The notes under the pieces are model-generated. The model saw nothing but the letters and a program-made list of their open reading frames with translations. It was not told where the DNA came from and made no database searches. Positions 7,990 through 20,567 of a DNA stretch of 64,000 bases are shown here, piece after piece. Positions within the stretch are counted from its first letter, which is position 1, and each line of letters opens with the position of its first letter. Source of the stretch: Prevotella sp. GTDB lineage: Bacteria; Bacteroidota; Bacteroidia; Bacteroidales; Bacteroidaceae. A program made the position numbers and the translations under genes. The stretch spans positions 1 through 64,000 of the forward strand of contig JAEEPZ010000009.1 of assembly GCA_016285055.1 (NCBI GenBank). The letters run 5' to 3'.

Positions 7990-9228
7990 CTACCGTACGG
8001 GAATGTCGAGCGTGAACGTTGAGCCCTCGCCCAGCTTCGACCTAACGGTCACCGTGCCGCCCATGCTGGCGGCCATGGCGTGGCAGATGCTCAAGCCCAG
8101 ACCTGCACCGGGAACAAATTCATTGACTTTGTAGAATCGCTCAAAGACGTGGGGCAGGCTCTCCTTGTCAATGCCCACACCCGTGTCGCGCACCCAAATG
8201 CGGATGCGGCCGTCGGCAGGTTTCGCATAGCCGATGGTGATGTTTCCCTGTTGCGTAAATTTCATGGCGTTTGACAGCAGGTGCCGCATGATATCGCAGA
8301 AACGGTGGTAGTCGGTGGTCAGCACCTGTTGCTCAGACGCAAACTCTGTGATCAGCTCCACGCCAGGCTTCAGTTCCTGATGGTAGCGGTCGGCAAGCTC
8401 TGTCAGCGCCGTCTTCAGCTCGAAACTCGTCAGCACCATCTGCTCTTGTCCCGACTCGATGCGCGAGATGTTGACCACGTCGTCAATGATGTGCAGCAGT
8501 TTCTGCGTGTTGTCATTGATCAGGTCGACCAATGAGCGGCGCTCGGCTTCGTCGCTGATGTCGGGCAATATGCTGGTGAATCCCACGATGGCGTTGAGCG
8601 GCGTGCGTATCTCGTGACTGATGTTGGCAATGAATGCCGACTTCAGGCGGTCGCTCTCCTCAGCGCGGTTGCGGGCGTCGATGAGCGCTTCCTCCATCTG
8701 CTTGCGGTCGTCTATGCGCATGGTGGTGCCCACAATGCTGGTGGGCTTTCCCTCCACGTCGCGGTCAACGATGGTGGCGTAGCACTCCTCCCAGTAGCAC
8801 TTGTCGGTGTCGGGAATAGGCACGCGGTATTCCATGTGGTAGTTCTCCGTCCGCCCCTCGCACAGGGCCTGCATCCCCTTGCCTACAACCTCTGCATCGT
8901 CGGGATGCATCATGCTCAACTGGTCGTCAAGGCAGAAGTTGTCCGTCTGTGGAGCCACTCGCCCGGTGCGCTCGCGGAAGTCGTTGTCGAAAGTAATGGC
9001 CATCGTCTTCGGGTTCAGATGCCAGGTGGAGAGGTGCATGGCACGCAACACGAACTCTGACTCGATGTTGTTTTCCTTCAGCTTGTCTAATTGTTCCAGC
9101 TCGTAGCGCAGGTCGCGGCCCTGCCGATGCTGCAGCACAATGACCCCGATAAAGACCAGGCATGCTGCAATCATCAGTCCCAGGAGGACCATGCTGCTGA
9201 GGGATGACATCAAGAGTATATGGCTCAT
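7990..9228 (-). CDS. PAS-domain sensor histidine kinase
   Basis: Membrane-anchored histidine kinase of 412 aa. One transmembrane helix (SSMVLLGLMIAACLVFIGVI, about residues 10-29) is followed by a PAS domain (about 55-175, with WHLNPKTMAITFD and MEYRVPIPDTDKCYWEE), a HisKA dimerization domain with the phosphoacceptor in FIANISHEIRTPLNAI, and a complete ATPase domain (N box HLLSNAMKF, G1 DTGVGID, F box FERFYKV, G2 GAGLGLSI). There is no receiver domain and no response regulator nearby, so its partner is elsewhere. It lacks an extracellular sensor loop, suggesting an intracellular PAS signal. An upstream TTG at 9237 is open, but ATG 9228 is chosen. Confidence 0.92.
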   Translation of the reverse strand: MSHILLMSSLSSMVLLGLMIAACLVFIGVIVLQHRQGRDLRYELEQLDKLKENNIESEFVLRAMHLSTWHLNPKTMAITFDNDFRERTGRVAPQTDNFCLDDQLSMMHPDDAEVVGKGMQALCEGRTENYHMEYRVPIPDTDKCYWEECYATIVDRDVEGKPTSIVGTTMRIDDRKQMEEALIDARNRAEESDRLKSAFIANISHEIRTPLNAIVGFTSILPDISDEAERRSLVDLINDNTQKLLHIIDDVVNISRIESGQEQMVLTSFELKTALTELADRYHQELKPGVELITEFASEQQVLTTDYHRFCDIMRHLLSNAMKFTQQGNITIGYAKPADGRIRIWVRDTGVGIDKESLPHVFERFYKVNEFVPGAGLGLSICHAMAASMGGTVTVRSKLGEGSTFTLDIPVR

Positions 9229-9234
9229 AGAGTG

Positions 9235-9242
9235 CAAAATTA
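9235..9242 (-). promoter_or_regulatory. Possible -7 element for the histidine kinase
   Basis: TAATTTTG on the minus strand, only 6 bp from the ATG at 9228. If used, the mRNA would be nearly leaderless; it may be chance. Confidence 0.3.
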
Positions 9243-9243
9243 C

Positions 9244-9361
9244 AAAAGAGTTGGGAGTTAAGAGTCAGGATTGGGGAGTTAATTCTTCGCGTTTAACTTT
9301 TTTTATGTATTTTTACGCTGAAAAAACTCCTCACTCCTCACTCCTAACTCCCAACTCTTTT
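9244..9361. repeat. Long imperfect inverted repeat of GAGT-rich words
   Basis: Left arm 9244-9280 (starts AAAAGAGTTGGGAGTTAAGA) and right arm 9325-9361 (ends CTAACTCCCAACTCTTTT) are 37-nt inverted copies with a few mismatches and a 44-nt loop. It fills the whole gap between two divergent genes and would form a large hairpin in RNA. Similar GAGT/ACTCC words recur at 55.6 kb. Confidence 0.8.
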
Positions 9362-9362
9362 G

Positions 9363-9370
9363 TACCTTTG
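9363..9370 (+). promoter_or_regulatory. -7 element for the THUMP methyltransferase gene
   Basis: TACCTTTG, 23 bp before the ATG at 9394 and directly beside the right arm of the inverted repeat, so the -33 region lies within the repeat. Confidence 0.5.
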
Positions 9371-9393
9371 CACCCGTAATAGCTATTTTTTTA

Positions 9394-10956
9394 ATGGAAC
9401 AAGAATTTGAGCTCATTGCCAAAACATTTATGGGACTGGAGCCCGTCCTGGCAAAAGAGCTGACTCAACTGGGCGCCAACGACGTACAGATAGGTAGACG
9501 CATGGTGTCGTTTACGGGTAATAAAGAAATGATGTACCGGGCTAACTTCCAGTTGCATACGGCCATCAAAATCCTCAAGCCCATCCACCGCTTCAAAGCC
9601 GGCAGTGCCGACGATGTCTACGAGGAAATCAAGAAATTGGACTGGACCGAATATCTGAGCAACGACAAGACGTTTGCCGTCGACAGCGTCGTGTTCAGCG
9701 AGGAGTTCCGCCACTCCAAGTTCGTCAGTTACAAGGTGAAGGACGCCATTGTCGACCAGCTGCGCGAGCGCACCGGCAAGCGGCCTAATATCTCGGTGAC
9801 CAACCCCGACCTGCGCCTGCACATCCATGTGGCCGAAGACCAGTGCACGCTGTGCCTCGACAGCAGCGGCGAGAGCCTGCACCGTCGCGGCTACCGGCAG
9901 GATAGTGTCGAGGCTCCCATCAACGAGGTGCTTGCCGCAGGCATCATCCTCATGACAGGCTGGCAGGGCGAGACCGACTTCATCGACCCGATGTGCGGCT
10001 CGGGCACCTTCCTCATCGAGGCAGCCCTCATAGCACGCAACATGGCGCCAGGGCTCTTCCGCAAGGAGTATGCCTTTGAGAAATGGGCCGACTTCGACGC
10101 CGACCTCTTCGACAGTATCTACAACGACGAGTCACAGGAGCGGGAGTTCACACATCACATCTATGGCTACGACATCGACTTCAAGGCCGTCAACACCGCA
10201 CGCCTCAACGTCAAGGCCGCAGGACTCTCTGACTGCATCACCGTGGAGCAGCAGGACTTCAAGGACTTCCAGCAGCCCAAGGACAAAGCCATCATCGTCA
10301 CCAACCCGCCCTACGGCGAGCGCATCTCTACGCCTAACCTCTTAGAGACCTACCGCATGATTGGCGAGCGCCTCAAGCACCAGTTCATGGGCGGCGACGC
10401 CTGGATACTCAGCTATCGCGAGGAGTGCTTCGAGCAGATAGGACTGAAGCCCAGCATCAAGATTCCACTCTACAACGGCAGCCTGGAGTGCGAGTTGCGC
10501 AAATACCAGATGTTCGACGGCAAGATGAAGCAGTTCCGCAGTGAGGGCGGCACCGTGAAGACCGACGAGGAGAAGCGCCAGATGGCACAGACGCACCGCT
10601 TCAAGAAAGAGCGCGAGTTCAAGCAGCGCCTCACCGCGCAGGAAGAAAACGAGGAGGGCGACATCCGTTCCTTCACCTTCCATCGCCACGATTTTGAAAA
10701 CGAGGAGAGAGGCGAGCGCTTCGACCGGAAAGGCGACAGGCGCGAAGGCCGTTTCGACCGGAAAGGCGACAGGCGCGAAGGCCGCTTTGACCGAAAAGAC
10801 GACAAGCGCGAGGGACGCTTCGACCGGAAGGGTGGACGCTTCGACAAGCATGGCGACCGCTTTGACAAGCGCGGTGACAAGCCGAAATACAACAGTTCGG
10901 AAAACCGAGGCGGACATGAACGCTTCGACCGCAGTGGCGGCAAACGCAAAAAATAG
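9394..10956 (+). CDS. THUMP-domain class I SAM RNA methyltransferase (RlmL/RlmK N-terminal type)
   Basis: Predicted 23S rRNA guanine-N2 methyltransferase, 520 aa. The N-terminal ferredoxin-like and THUMP region (about residues 1-165) ends in CLDSSGESLHRRGYR. The methyltransferase domain carries motif I DPMCGSGTFLIEAAL (from residue 199) and catalytic motif IV NPPYGER (from about 303). This matches the RlmL half of E. coli RlmKL; the RlmK half is absent, as in other Bacteroidetes homologues. After about residue 385 comes a highly charged tail rich in Arg, Lys, Gly and Asp with repeated FDRKGDRREGR units (about 441-495), resembling RGG-type RNA-binding tails. The next gene starts 10 bp downstream and is probably co-transcribed. 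Confidence 0.88.
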   Translation: MEQEFELIAKTFMGLEPVLAKELTQLGANDVQIGRRMVSFTGNKEMMYRANFQLHTAIKILKPIHRFKAGSADDVYEEIKKLDWTEYLSNDKTFAVDSVVFSEEFRHSKFVSYKVKDAIVDQLRERTGKRPNISVTNPDLRLHIHVAEDQCTLCLDSSGESLHRRGYRQDSVEAPINEVLAAGIILMTGWQGETDFIDPMCGSGTFLIEAALIARNMAPGLFRKEYAFEKWADFDADLFDSIYNDESQEREFTHHIYGYDIDFKAVNTARLNVKAAGLSDCITVEQQDFKDFQQPKDKAIIVTNPPYGERISTPNLLETYRMIGERLKHQFMGGDAWILSYREECFEQIGLKPSIKIPLYNGSLECELRKYQMFDGKMKQFRSEGGTVKTDEEKRQMAQTHRFKKEREFKQRLTAQEENEEGDIRSFTFHRHDFENEERGERFDRKGDRREGRFDRKGDRREGRFDRKDDKREGRFDRKGGRFDKHGDRFDKRGDKPKYNSSENRGGHERFDRSGGKRKK

Positions 10957-10966
10957 AACGAGAGAC

Positions 10967-13255
10967 ATGACACGCAAGTATTTTTTCATCCTATCATTTC
11001 TTTATTCTTTCATGCTTCCCATGTCCGCCCAGCACAAGCTCTTTACTCTTGAGGACCTGAACTTCGGCGGACACAACTACCACAACCTGCGCCCGCAGAA
11101 CATGTTCCTCACATGGTGGGGCGACCAGCTGGTGGAGACCGACGTGGAAGAATGTCACCTCATTGACGCGAAGACAGGGAAGAAGAAGCTGCTCTTCACC
11201 CTTGACCAAATCAACGAGTGGGCGGGCTGCGACGGCGAGCAGACGCAGGTGCGGCATCTCACCAACGCCACCTTCCCTTATCCCGACCAGCCCGTCGTGG
11301 CAGTGGGCAACCGCCGTGCCTTCGTGCTCGTCGACTTCAAGGCGAAGCAGCTCGTCTGGCAAGACAGCATCAGCGGGCAGGAGGCCAATGACTGGAACGC
11401 GAAGTCGCGCGCCACGGCCTTCGTCGAGGACAACCAGCTCTTCGTCGTCGATGCCGCCGGCAACAAGCATCAGCTCACCACCGACGGCTCACGCAACATC
11501 GTCTATGGCAAGAGCGTGCACCGCGACGAGTTCGGCATCAACAAGGGAACGTTCTGGAGCCCCGACGGCCAGCGTCTGGCCTTCTATCGCATGGATCAGA
11601 GCATGGTGACCGACTATCCGCAGGTGGACATCTTCACGCGCATTGCCGAGCTGCAGCCCGACAAGTACCCCATGGCCGGCACCAACACCCACGTCGTGAC
11701 CATCGGCGTCTACGACCTGAAGACCCAGAAGACCGTCTACCTGAAAACACCAGTCCCGGCCCCCCAGTCGTCCCCCGAAGGGGACACAAATGCCCTAAAG
11801 AGTAATGAAGCCCCCTCGGGGGCAGTAGGGGGGGCTTCTGAGTCTGTCCCCGTCTACTTCACCAACATCTCCTGGAGCCCCGACGCCACCACCATCTACC
11901 TGCAGGAGCTGAACCGCGACCAGAACGACTGCCGCCTCGTCAGCTACGACGCCGTGACAGGCCAGCGCTTGGCAGAGCTTTGCCGCGAGACCAGCGACAA
12001 GTACGTGGAGCCGCTGCACCCCATCGAGTTCCTGCCCTGGGACAAGAATCTCTTCATCATGCAGAGCCGCAAGGACGGCTACAACCACCTATATATATAT
12101 AATGTAAAGGGCGAACAGGTGAAACAGCTCACCAACGGCCCTTGGGAGGTGATGGAGGTGGTTGGCTTCAACGAGAAGGCGAAGAGCATTGTCATCGCTG
12201 CCAACAAGGCACACCCCCTGCACCGCCGCCTCTACAGCGTCAGCACGGTCAACGGACAGATGACAGAGCTGGAGACCGTCGACGGCGTGCACCGTGCCCG
12301 GCTGTCGGCATCGGGCAACTTCCTCATCGACAGCTACTCAACGCCGACCAGGGCCCGCGTCATCGACCTGGTTGACATCACGAAGAAGACACCGCGCCGC
12401 ACCAACCTCTTAGAGGCTGCCGACCCGTGGCAGGACTATGAGCAGCCCATCTTCGAGTGCGGCAGCATCAAGGCTGCCGACGGCGTGACCGACCTCTACT
12501 ACCGCATGGTGAAGCCCCACGACTTCAACCCTGAGAAGAAATATCCCACCGTGGTCTATGTCTATGGCGGGCCTCACGCGCACAATGTGGAAGTGTCCTG
12601 GCACTATGGCAGCCGCTCGTGGGAGACCTACATGGCGCAGAAGGGCTACATTGTCTTCATCCTCGACAACCGCGGCTCAGAGAACCGTGGCCGCGACTTC
12701 GAACAGGCCACCTTCCGCCAGCTGGGCCAGGTGGAGATGCAAGACCAGATGAAGGGCGTGGACTATCTGCGCACCCTGCCCTACGTCGACATGAACCGCC
12801 TTGGCGTGCACGGCTGGAGCTATGGCGGCTTTATGACCATCTCGCTGATGACCAACTATCCCGACGTGTTCAAGGTGGGCGTGGCCGGCGGTCCCGTCAT
12901 CGACTGGCAGTGGTATGAGGTGATGTACGGCGAGCGCTACATGGACACACCGCAGCAGAACCCCGAGGGCTACGAGAAGACAAGCCTCATCAGCAAAGCC
13001 AAAAACCTGAAAGGCAAGCTGCAGATCATCATCGGCTACAACGACCCCACCGTCGTGCCGCAGCACGCCCTGTCGTTTATCAAGGCCTGCGTAGAGGCCG
13101 GGACACAGCCCGACTTCTTCGTCTATCCCGGCGAGGGGCACAACATGGCCGGACACGCCAGCGTTCATCTGCATGAGCGCATCACACAGTATTTTGAAGA
13201 CTACTTAGCCCCCCCTTCTGCCCCCGAGGGGGCTACAAATGACTTGCGGCCATGA
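10967..13255 (+). CDS. S9 family dipeptidyl peptidase IV-type secreted serine peptidase
   Basis: Exported prolyl dipeptidyl peptidase, 762 aa, that would release N-terminal dipeptides from peptides in the periplasm. Signal peptide MTRKYFFILSFLYSFMLPMSA; DPP-IV type beta-propeller (about 25-510); alpha/beta hydrolase domain with nucleophile GWSYGG (Ser618), Asp693 in GYNDPTVV and His725 in GEGHNMAGH. An upstream open stretch from 10694 overlaps the methyltransferase and is not used. Two repeats alter this protein. A palindromic element is inserted in frame in the propeller (about residues 265-290, containing NEAPSGAVGGA). Another arm encodes a new C-terminus APPSAPEGAT... and supplies the last 17 codons including the stop. 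The catalytic residues are intact, so it is probably active. Confidence 0.9.
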   Translation: MTRKYFFILSFLYSFMLPMSAQHKLFTLEDLNFGGHNYHNLRPQNMFLTWWGDQLVETDVEECHLIDAKTGKKKLLFTLDQINEWAGCDGEQTQVRHLTNATFPYPDQPVVAVGNRRAFVLVDFKAKQLVWQDSISGQEANDWNAKSRATAFVEDNQLFVVDAAGNKHQLTTDGSRNIVYGKSVHRDEFGINKGTFWSPDGQRLAFYRMDQSMVTDYPQVDIFTRIAELQPDKYPMAGTNTHVVTIGVYDLKTQKTVYLKTPVPAPQSSPEGDTNALKSNEAPSGAVGGASESVPVYFTNISWSPDATTIYLQELNRDQNDCRLVSYDAVTGQRLAELCRETSDKYVEPLHPIEFLPWDKNLFIMQSRKDGYNHLYIYNVKGEQVKQLTNGPWEVMEVVGFNEKAKSIVIAANKAHPLHRRLYSVSTVNGQMTELETVDGVHRARLSASGNFLIDSYSTPTRARVIDLVDITKKTPRRTNLLEAADPWQDYEQPIFECGSIKAADGVTDLYYRMVKPHDFNPEKKYPTVVYVYGGPHAHNVEVSWHYGSRSWETYMAQKGYIVFILDNRGSENRGRDFEQATFRQLGQVEMQDQMKGVDYLRTLPYVDMNRLGVHGWSYGGFMTISLMTNYPDVFKVGVAGGPVIDWQWYEVMYGERYMDTPQQNPEGYEKTSLISKAKNLKGKLQIIIGYNDPTVVPQHALSFIKACVEAGTQPDFFVYPGEGHNMAGHASVHLHERITQYFEDYLAPPSAPEGATNDLRP
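11758..11838. repeat. Palindromic element subfamily A, in frame within the S9 peptidase
   Basis: Left arm GGCCCCCCAGTCGTCCCCCG..., right arm GAAGCCCCCTCGGGGGCAG... ending GGGGGGGCT; the arms are inverted copies. The insert encodes about 27 residues (PQSSPEGDT...SNEAPSGAVGGA) in a propeller loop, without frameshift or stop. Confidence 0.85.
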
Positions 13256-13371
13256 GCTGCGAGTGCTTCGATTTACAAACAATGAACTTTTTAATGGTAT
13301 AGACAATGTTTTGGATAATTTATAATAGTTGCAAATCAAATGTAGCCCCCTCGGGGGCAGAAGGGGGGGCT
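13206..13371. repeat. Palindromic element subfamily A bridging the S9 peptidase end and the mrp start
   Basis: The left arm (13207-13237) encodes APPSAPEGAT at the C-terminus of the S9 peptidase. The right arm (13341-13371) ends 2 bp before the Mrp start codon. About 100 bp of AT-rich DNA separates them. The left arm is read in the same frame as in the other subfamily A copies. Confidence 0.8.
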
Positions 13372-13373
13372 TT

Positions 13374-14437
13374 ATGACTTTATACCCCAAATTAATCATG
13401 GACGCGCTCGCTACGGTGACGTATGCGGGCACGAAGAAAAACCTCGTTGAGAGCGGCATGGTGGCCGACACGCCGGCCATCAGTGGCAACAAGGTGAAGG
13501 TGGTGCTGGAGTTTCCGCGCGACACCGACCCGTTTCTGAAGTCTACGGTGAAAGCTGCTGAGGCTGCCATCCACTACCACGTGAGCAACGACGTGGAGGT
13601 GGAAATCGTCACCGAGTTCAAGAGCAAGGCCCGTCCTGCCGACGAGCAGCTGCTGCCGGGCGTAAAGCACATCGTGGCCGTCAGCTCGGGCAAGGGCGGT
13701 GTGGGCAAGAGCACCGTCGCCGTCAACCTGGCCGTGGCGCTGGCCCGTCTGGGCTATAGCGTGGGCCTGCTCGATGCCGACATCTTCGGCCCGTCCATTC
13801 CCAAGATGATGGGCGTGGAGAACGAGAAAATCTATTCGGTGAACAAGGACGGGCGCGACCTCATCCTGCCTTTGGAGAAATATGGCGTGAAGATGCTGAG
13901 CATCGGCTTCTTCGTGGCGCCCACCACGGCCACGCTGTGGCGCGGCGGCATGGCCTGCAATGCCCTGAAGCAGCTCATCGCCGATGCCGACTGGGGCGAG
14001 CTCGACTATTTCATCCTCGACACGCCGCCGGGCACCAGCGACATCCACCTCTCCATCCTGCAGATGCTCCACCTCACGGGCGCTGTCATCGTCAGCACAC
14101 CGCAGCAGGTGGCACTGGCCGACGCCCGCAAAGGCATCGACATGTACCAGCACGAGAAGGTGAACGTGCCCATCCTCGGGCTGGTGGAGAACATGGCATG
14201 GTTTACGCCGGCCGAACTGCCCCAGAACCGCTATTACATCTTCGGCCGCGAAGGCTGCAAGCGTCTGGCTGAAGAGATGCATGTGCCCTTGCTGGCACAG
14301 CTGCCCTTGGTGCAGAGCGTCTGCGAGGCGGGCGACGGCGGCGCTCCCGTGGTCACCAACATCGACTCCATGTCGGGCCAGGCCTTTCTCACCCTCGCCC
14401 AGGCTGTGGTCACCGTGGTCAACCGCAACGAAAAGAA

Positions 14438-14441
<4 letters not shown>
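13374..14441 (+). CDS. mrp: Mrp/NBP35 (ApbC) family iron-sulfur carrier ATPase
   Basis: P-loop ATPase of 355 aa that binds and transfers Fe-S clusters. An N-terminal DUF59/MIP18-like domain (LIMDALATVTY...VEIVTEF, about 1-85) precedes the deviant Walker A SSGKGGVGKSTVAVNLA (about 103), switch LLDADIFGPSIPKMMG, and FILDTPPGTSDIHLS. The usual C-terminal CxxC cluster ligand is replaced by AWFTPAELPQNRYYIFG, the form I associate with Bacteroidetes homologues. The start is ATG 13374 (MTLYPKLIMDAL); the open frame reaches 13329, but that part is only the repeat arm. The G-rich repeat end, 2 bp before ATG, replaces any normal leader. Its stop overlaps the next gene's start (ATGA), so the two are translationally coupled. 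Confidence 0.92.
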
Positions 14442-18288
<3,847 letters not shown>

Positions 18289-18319
18289 AAAAAACGGCTC
18301 CATTTTACTCACGGAAGAC

Positions 18320-18435
18320 AGTCCGAAAAAATATTTACATTTCGGACTTTTCGTCCGAAGCCTTCGGACAACGAGTCCGAAGCCTTCGGACAGAGAGTCC
18401 GAAGCCTTCGGACAAACAGTCCGAAGCCTTCGGAC
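18320..18435. repeat. Array of four 22-bp units carrying GTCCGAAGCCTTCGGAC
   Basis: Four copies of a perfect 17-bp palindrome at exact 22-bp spacing (18353, 18375, 18397, 18419), preceded by a looser inverted pair GTCCGAAA...TTTCGGAC (18321-18347). The array starts 32 bp after cvfB ends and lies 98 bp before the -7 element at 18533. A matching array is at 58769-58851. It may end cvfB transcripts, or be a regulator or structural array. Confidence 0.95.
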
Positions 18436-18507
18436 AATTTTTGGCCAGTTGTTCCCGTTGCTGAGGAGCTGCCGTTTCGCAACAAGGACTGCTAAAAAAC
18501 GTGAAAC

Positions 18508-18540
18508 TTGCGCTTATTACAAAAGTTTAGCCTACCTTTG
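18508..18540 (+). promoter_or_regulatory. Promoter of the GH3-family gene
   Basis: TTG at 18508-18510 and TACCTTTG at 18533-18540 with a 22-bp spacer. It leaves a leader of about 115 bp that contains the CATTAAG repeats. Confidence 0.55.
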
Positions 18541-18581
18541 CACTCGAAATGGCAGGGGAGTCCCTAAACGTACCCCCCATG

Positions 18582-18660
18582 AAGCATTATGCATGAAGCA
18601 TTAAGCATTAAGAATTGAGCATTAAGCATTGAGCATTAAGCATTGAGCATTAAGCATTAA
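18582..18660 (+). repeat. Simple repeats of GCATTAAG/GCATTGAG before the GH3-family start
   Basis: About eight copies of AGCATTAAGCATTGAGC-type words end 5 bp before the ATG at 18666. Together with the array and promoter this accounts for the 377-bp gap. Confidence 0.9.
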
Positions 18661-18665
18661 AAAAG

Positions 18666-20162
18666 ATGAGCATCACAGGAATAGCTCGCAAGTTTTTCGC
18701 CCCACGCTGGAAAGAGCTGGAGCGTCACAATAACGAGGCAGAGGAGCTGCAGCGCCAGGTGCTGTCGCGCCTCATCAACAGCGCCAAGGACACGGAGTTC
18801 GGGCGCTATCATCGCTTTGCCGACATGAAGACCTACGACGACTTCGTCAATTCCACCCCCATCAGCACCTACGAAGAGCTGAAGGAGGGCATCGACCGTA
18901 TGCGTCACGGCGAGGCCGACGTGCTTTGGCCGGGCAAGGTGAAATGGTATGCGAAGTCGAGTGGAACGACCAACGACAAGTCGAAGTTCATACCCGTCAG
19001 CAAGGAGGGCCTGAAGCGCCTGCACTACAAGGGCGGCAGCGACGTCGTGGCTTTCTACCTGCGCAACAACCCGCAGAGCCGCATGTTCGACGGGCGAGGA
19101 CTGATACTCGGAGGCAGCCATCAGCCCAACTACAACGTGCCGGGCTCGATAGTCGGCGACCTCAGCGCCATCCTCATAGAGAACATCAACCCGATAGTCA
19201 ACCTCGTGCGCGTGCCATCGAAGGAGACGGCGCTGCTCTCCGACTTCGAGGTGAAGCGCGACCGCATCGCCCGCGAGGCCATCAACAAAAACGTGACCAA
19301 CCTCAGCGGCGTGCCCTCGTGGATGCTCTCAGTGCTCAACCGCGTCATGGAGCTCAGCGGAAAGACACACTTGGAGGAGGTGTGGCCCAACATCGAGGTG
19401 TTCTTCCACGGCGGAGTGGCCTTCACACCCTACCGTCAGCAGTATGAGCAGCTCATCACCTCGCCGAAGATGCACTACATGGAGACCTACAATGCCAGCG
19501 AGGGATTCTTCGGCATACAGGACGACCCCGCCGACAAGTCGATGCTGCTGATGCTCGACTACGACTGCTTCTATGAGTTCATGGAGATGGGCAGCGACAC
19601 GGTCGTTCCTCTCTGGGGCGTGCAGCCTGGCAAGAACTACGCGATGATTATCACCACGTCGTGCGGACTGTGGAGATACATGATAGGCGACACCGTGCAG
19701 TTCACCAGCACAAATCCCTATAAGTTCATCATCAGCGGCAGGACGAAGAGCTTCATCAATGCTTTCGGCGAAGAGCTCATCGTCGACAATGCCGAGCAAG
19801 GCCTGGCCTACGCTTGCCAGCATACGGGGGCACAGGTGCTGGAATACACTGCTGCGCCGGTGTTTATGGATGCCAAGGCGAAGTGCCGCCACCAGTGGCT
19901 TATCGAGTTCAGCACACCGCCCAAGGACCTGCAGCTCTTTGCCAGTCTGTTAGACGCCCGCCTGCAGGAAGTGAACAGCGACTACGAGGCCAAGCGCTAC
20001 AAGGACATCACCCTGCAGCACTTAGAGGTCATCACGGCCCGCCCCGGCCTCTTCAACGACTGGCTGAAGTCGAAAGGCAAGCTCGGAGGACAGCACAAGG
20101 TGCCACGACTGAGCAACAGCCGCGAACATATCGAGGAGTTGCTGGCAATGAATATACGCTGA
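18666..20162 (+). CDS. GH3 auxin-responsive promoter family (acyl-adenylate/amidosynthetase) protein
   Basis: Bacterial GH3-family protein, 498 aa, full length. In plants GH3 enzymes adenylate acyl substrates and conjugate them to amino acids; bacterial substrates are unknown. Visible ANL-type motifs are the P-loop-like YAKSSGTTNDKSKFIPVS (about residues 98-115), NASEGFFGIQDD (adenine/acyl site, about 277), and GLWRYMIGDTVQF...ISGRTKSFINAFGEEL (hinge region, about 337-365). It stands alone with its own promoter and is followed by a repeat-rich gap. The family call is firm; the reaction is not known. Confidence 0.9.
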   Translation: MSITGIARKFFAPRWKELERHNNEAEELQRQVLSRLINSAKDTEFGRYHRFADMKTYDDFVNSTPISTYEELKEGIDRMRHGEADVLWPGKVKWYAKSSGTTNDKSKFIPVSKEGLKRLHYKGGSDVVAFYLRNNPQSRMFDGRGLILGGSHQPNYNVPGSIVGDLSAILIENINPIVNLVRVPSKETALLSDFEVKRDRIAREAINKNVTNLSGVPSWMLSVLNRVMELSGKTHLEEVWPNIEVFFHGGVAFTPYRQQYEQLITSPKMHYMETYNASEGFFGIQDDPADKSMLLMLDYDCFYEFMEMGSDTVVPLWGVQPGKNYAMIITTSCGLWRYMIGDTVQFTSTNPYKFIISGRTKSFINAFGEELIVDNAEQGLAYACQHTGAQVLEYTAAPVFMDAKAKCRHQWLIEFSTPPKDLQLFASLLDARLQEVNSDYEAKRYKDITLQHLEVITARPGLFNDWLKSKGKLGGQHKVPRLSNSREHIEELLAMNIR

Positions 20163-20287
20163 ATGTGTTCCCCAATGGTCATCTGCTTACCCTTGCACAA
20201 AGAATTAAAGTGACACGTTCATGGGACAATTGGCATCCTTGGAATCATGTGAAGAATAAAAAAAGAACTTAGAACCAATGAATACAA

Positions 20288-20407
20288 TACAGACCCCACC
20301 TCTGGCCCCTCTTGAAGGGAGGGGAGCGGCTACCGCCTTGCCCGCCGCAGGGACTCCGCAAGGCACTCCCCTCCCTTCAAGGGGAGGGGCAGGGGTGGGG
20401 TCTGTAA
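20288..20407. repeat. Palindromic element subfamily B, two arms
   Basis: Left arm TACAGACCCCACCTCTGGCC... with CTTGAAGGGAGGGG, right arm CTCCCCTCCCTTCAAGGGGA... ending GTGGGGTCTGTAA. The outer 15 bp are inverted. Between the arms lie GC-rich stretches with GCCTTG/CAAGGC pairing. It is intergenic and would fold into a long hairpin. Confidence 0.85.
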
Positions 20408-20410
20408 TTT

Positions 20411-20519
20411 TCATACTCGACCTGCTGAGAGTCGCATAAATGAAGTGGAGGCAATTTGTAAAGGAATAAAGCGAACATTGTTCATAGACGATTGCGATGC
20501 AATGGAAAACGACATGTCT
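20411..20519 (+). other. Possible gene remnant between repeat element and lipoprotein gene
   Basis: A short open stretch after the repeat reads RPAESRINEVEAICKGIKRT followed by LFIDDCDAMENDMSA and a stop. It has protein-like composition but no start codon, so it looks like the tail of a gene interrupted by the repeat. Nothing else is seen in 20163-20567 apart from the repeat. Confidence 0.25.
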
Positions 20520-20567
20520 GCATAGTTCAAAAGGCTTGCCAAAGCATTACATTTTATCTTGACTGAA

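Noticed and set aside
10694..10966. N-terminal extension of the S9 peptidase frame (91 codons)
   Set aside because: It overlaps the methyltransferase tail in another frame and would bury the clear signal peptide starting at 10967.
18353..18435. Possible CRISPR array (also 58769-58851)
   Set aside because: Spacers are only 5 bp, repeats are perfect palindromes, and no cas genes are present.
20205..20414. 69-codon minus-strand open frame
   Set aside because: Most of it is the palindromic repeat (TPAPPLEGRG); no gene features.
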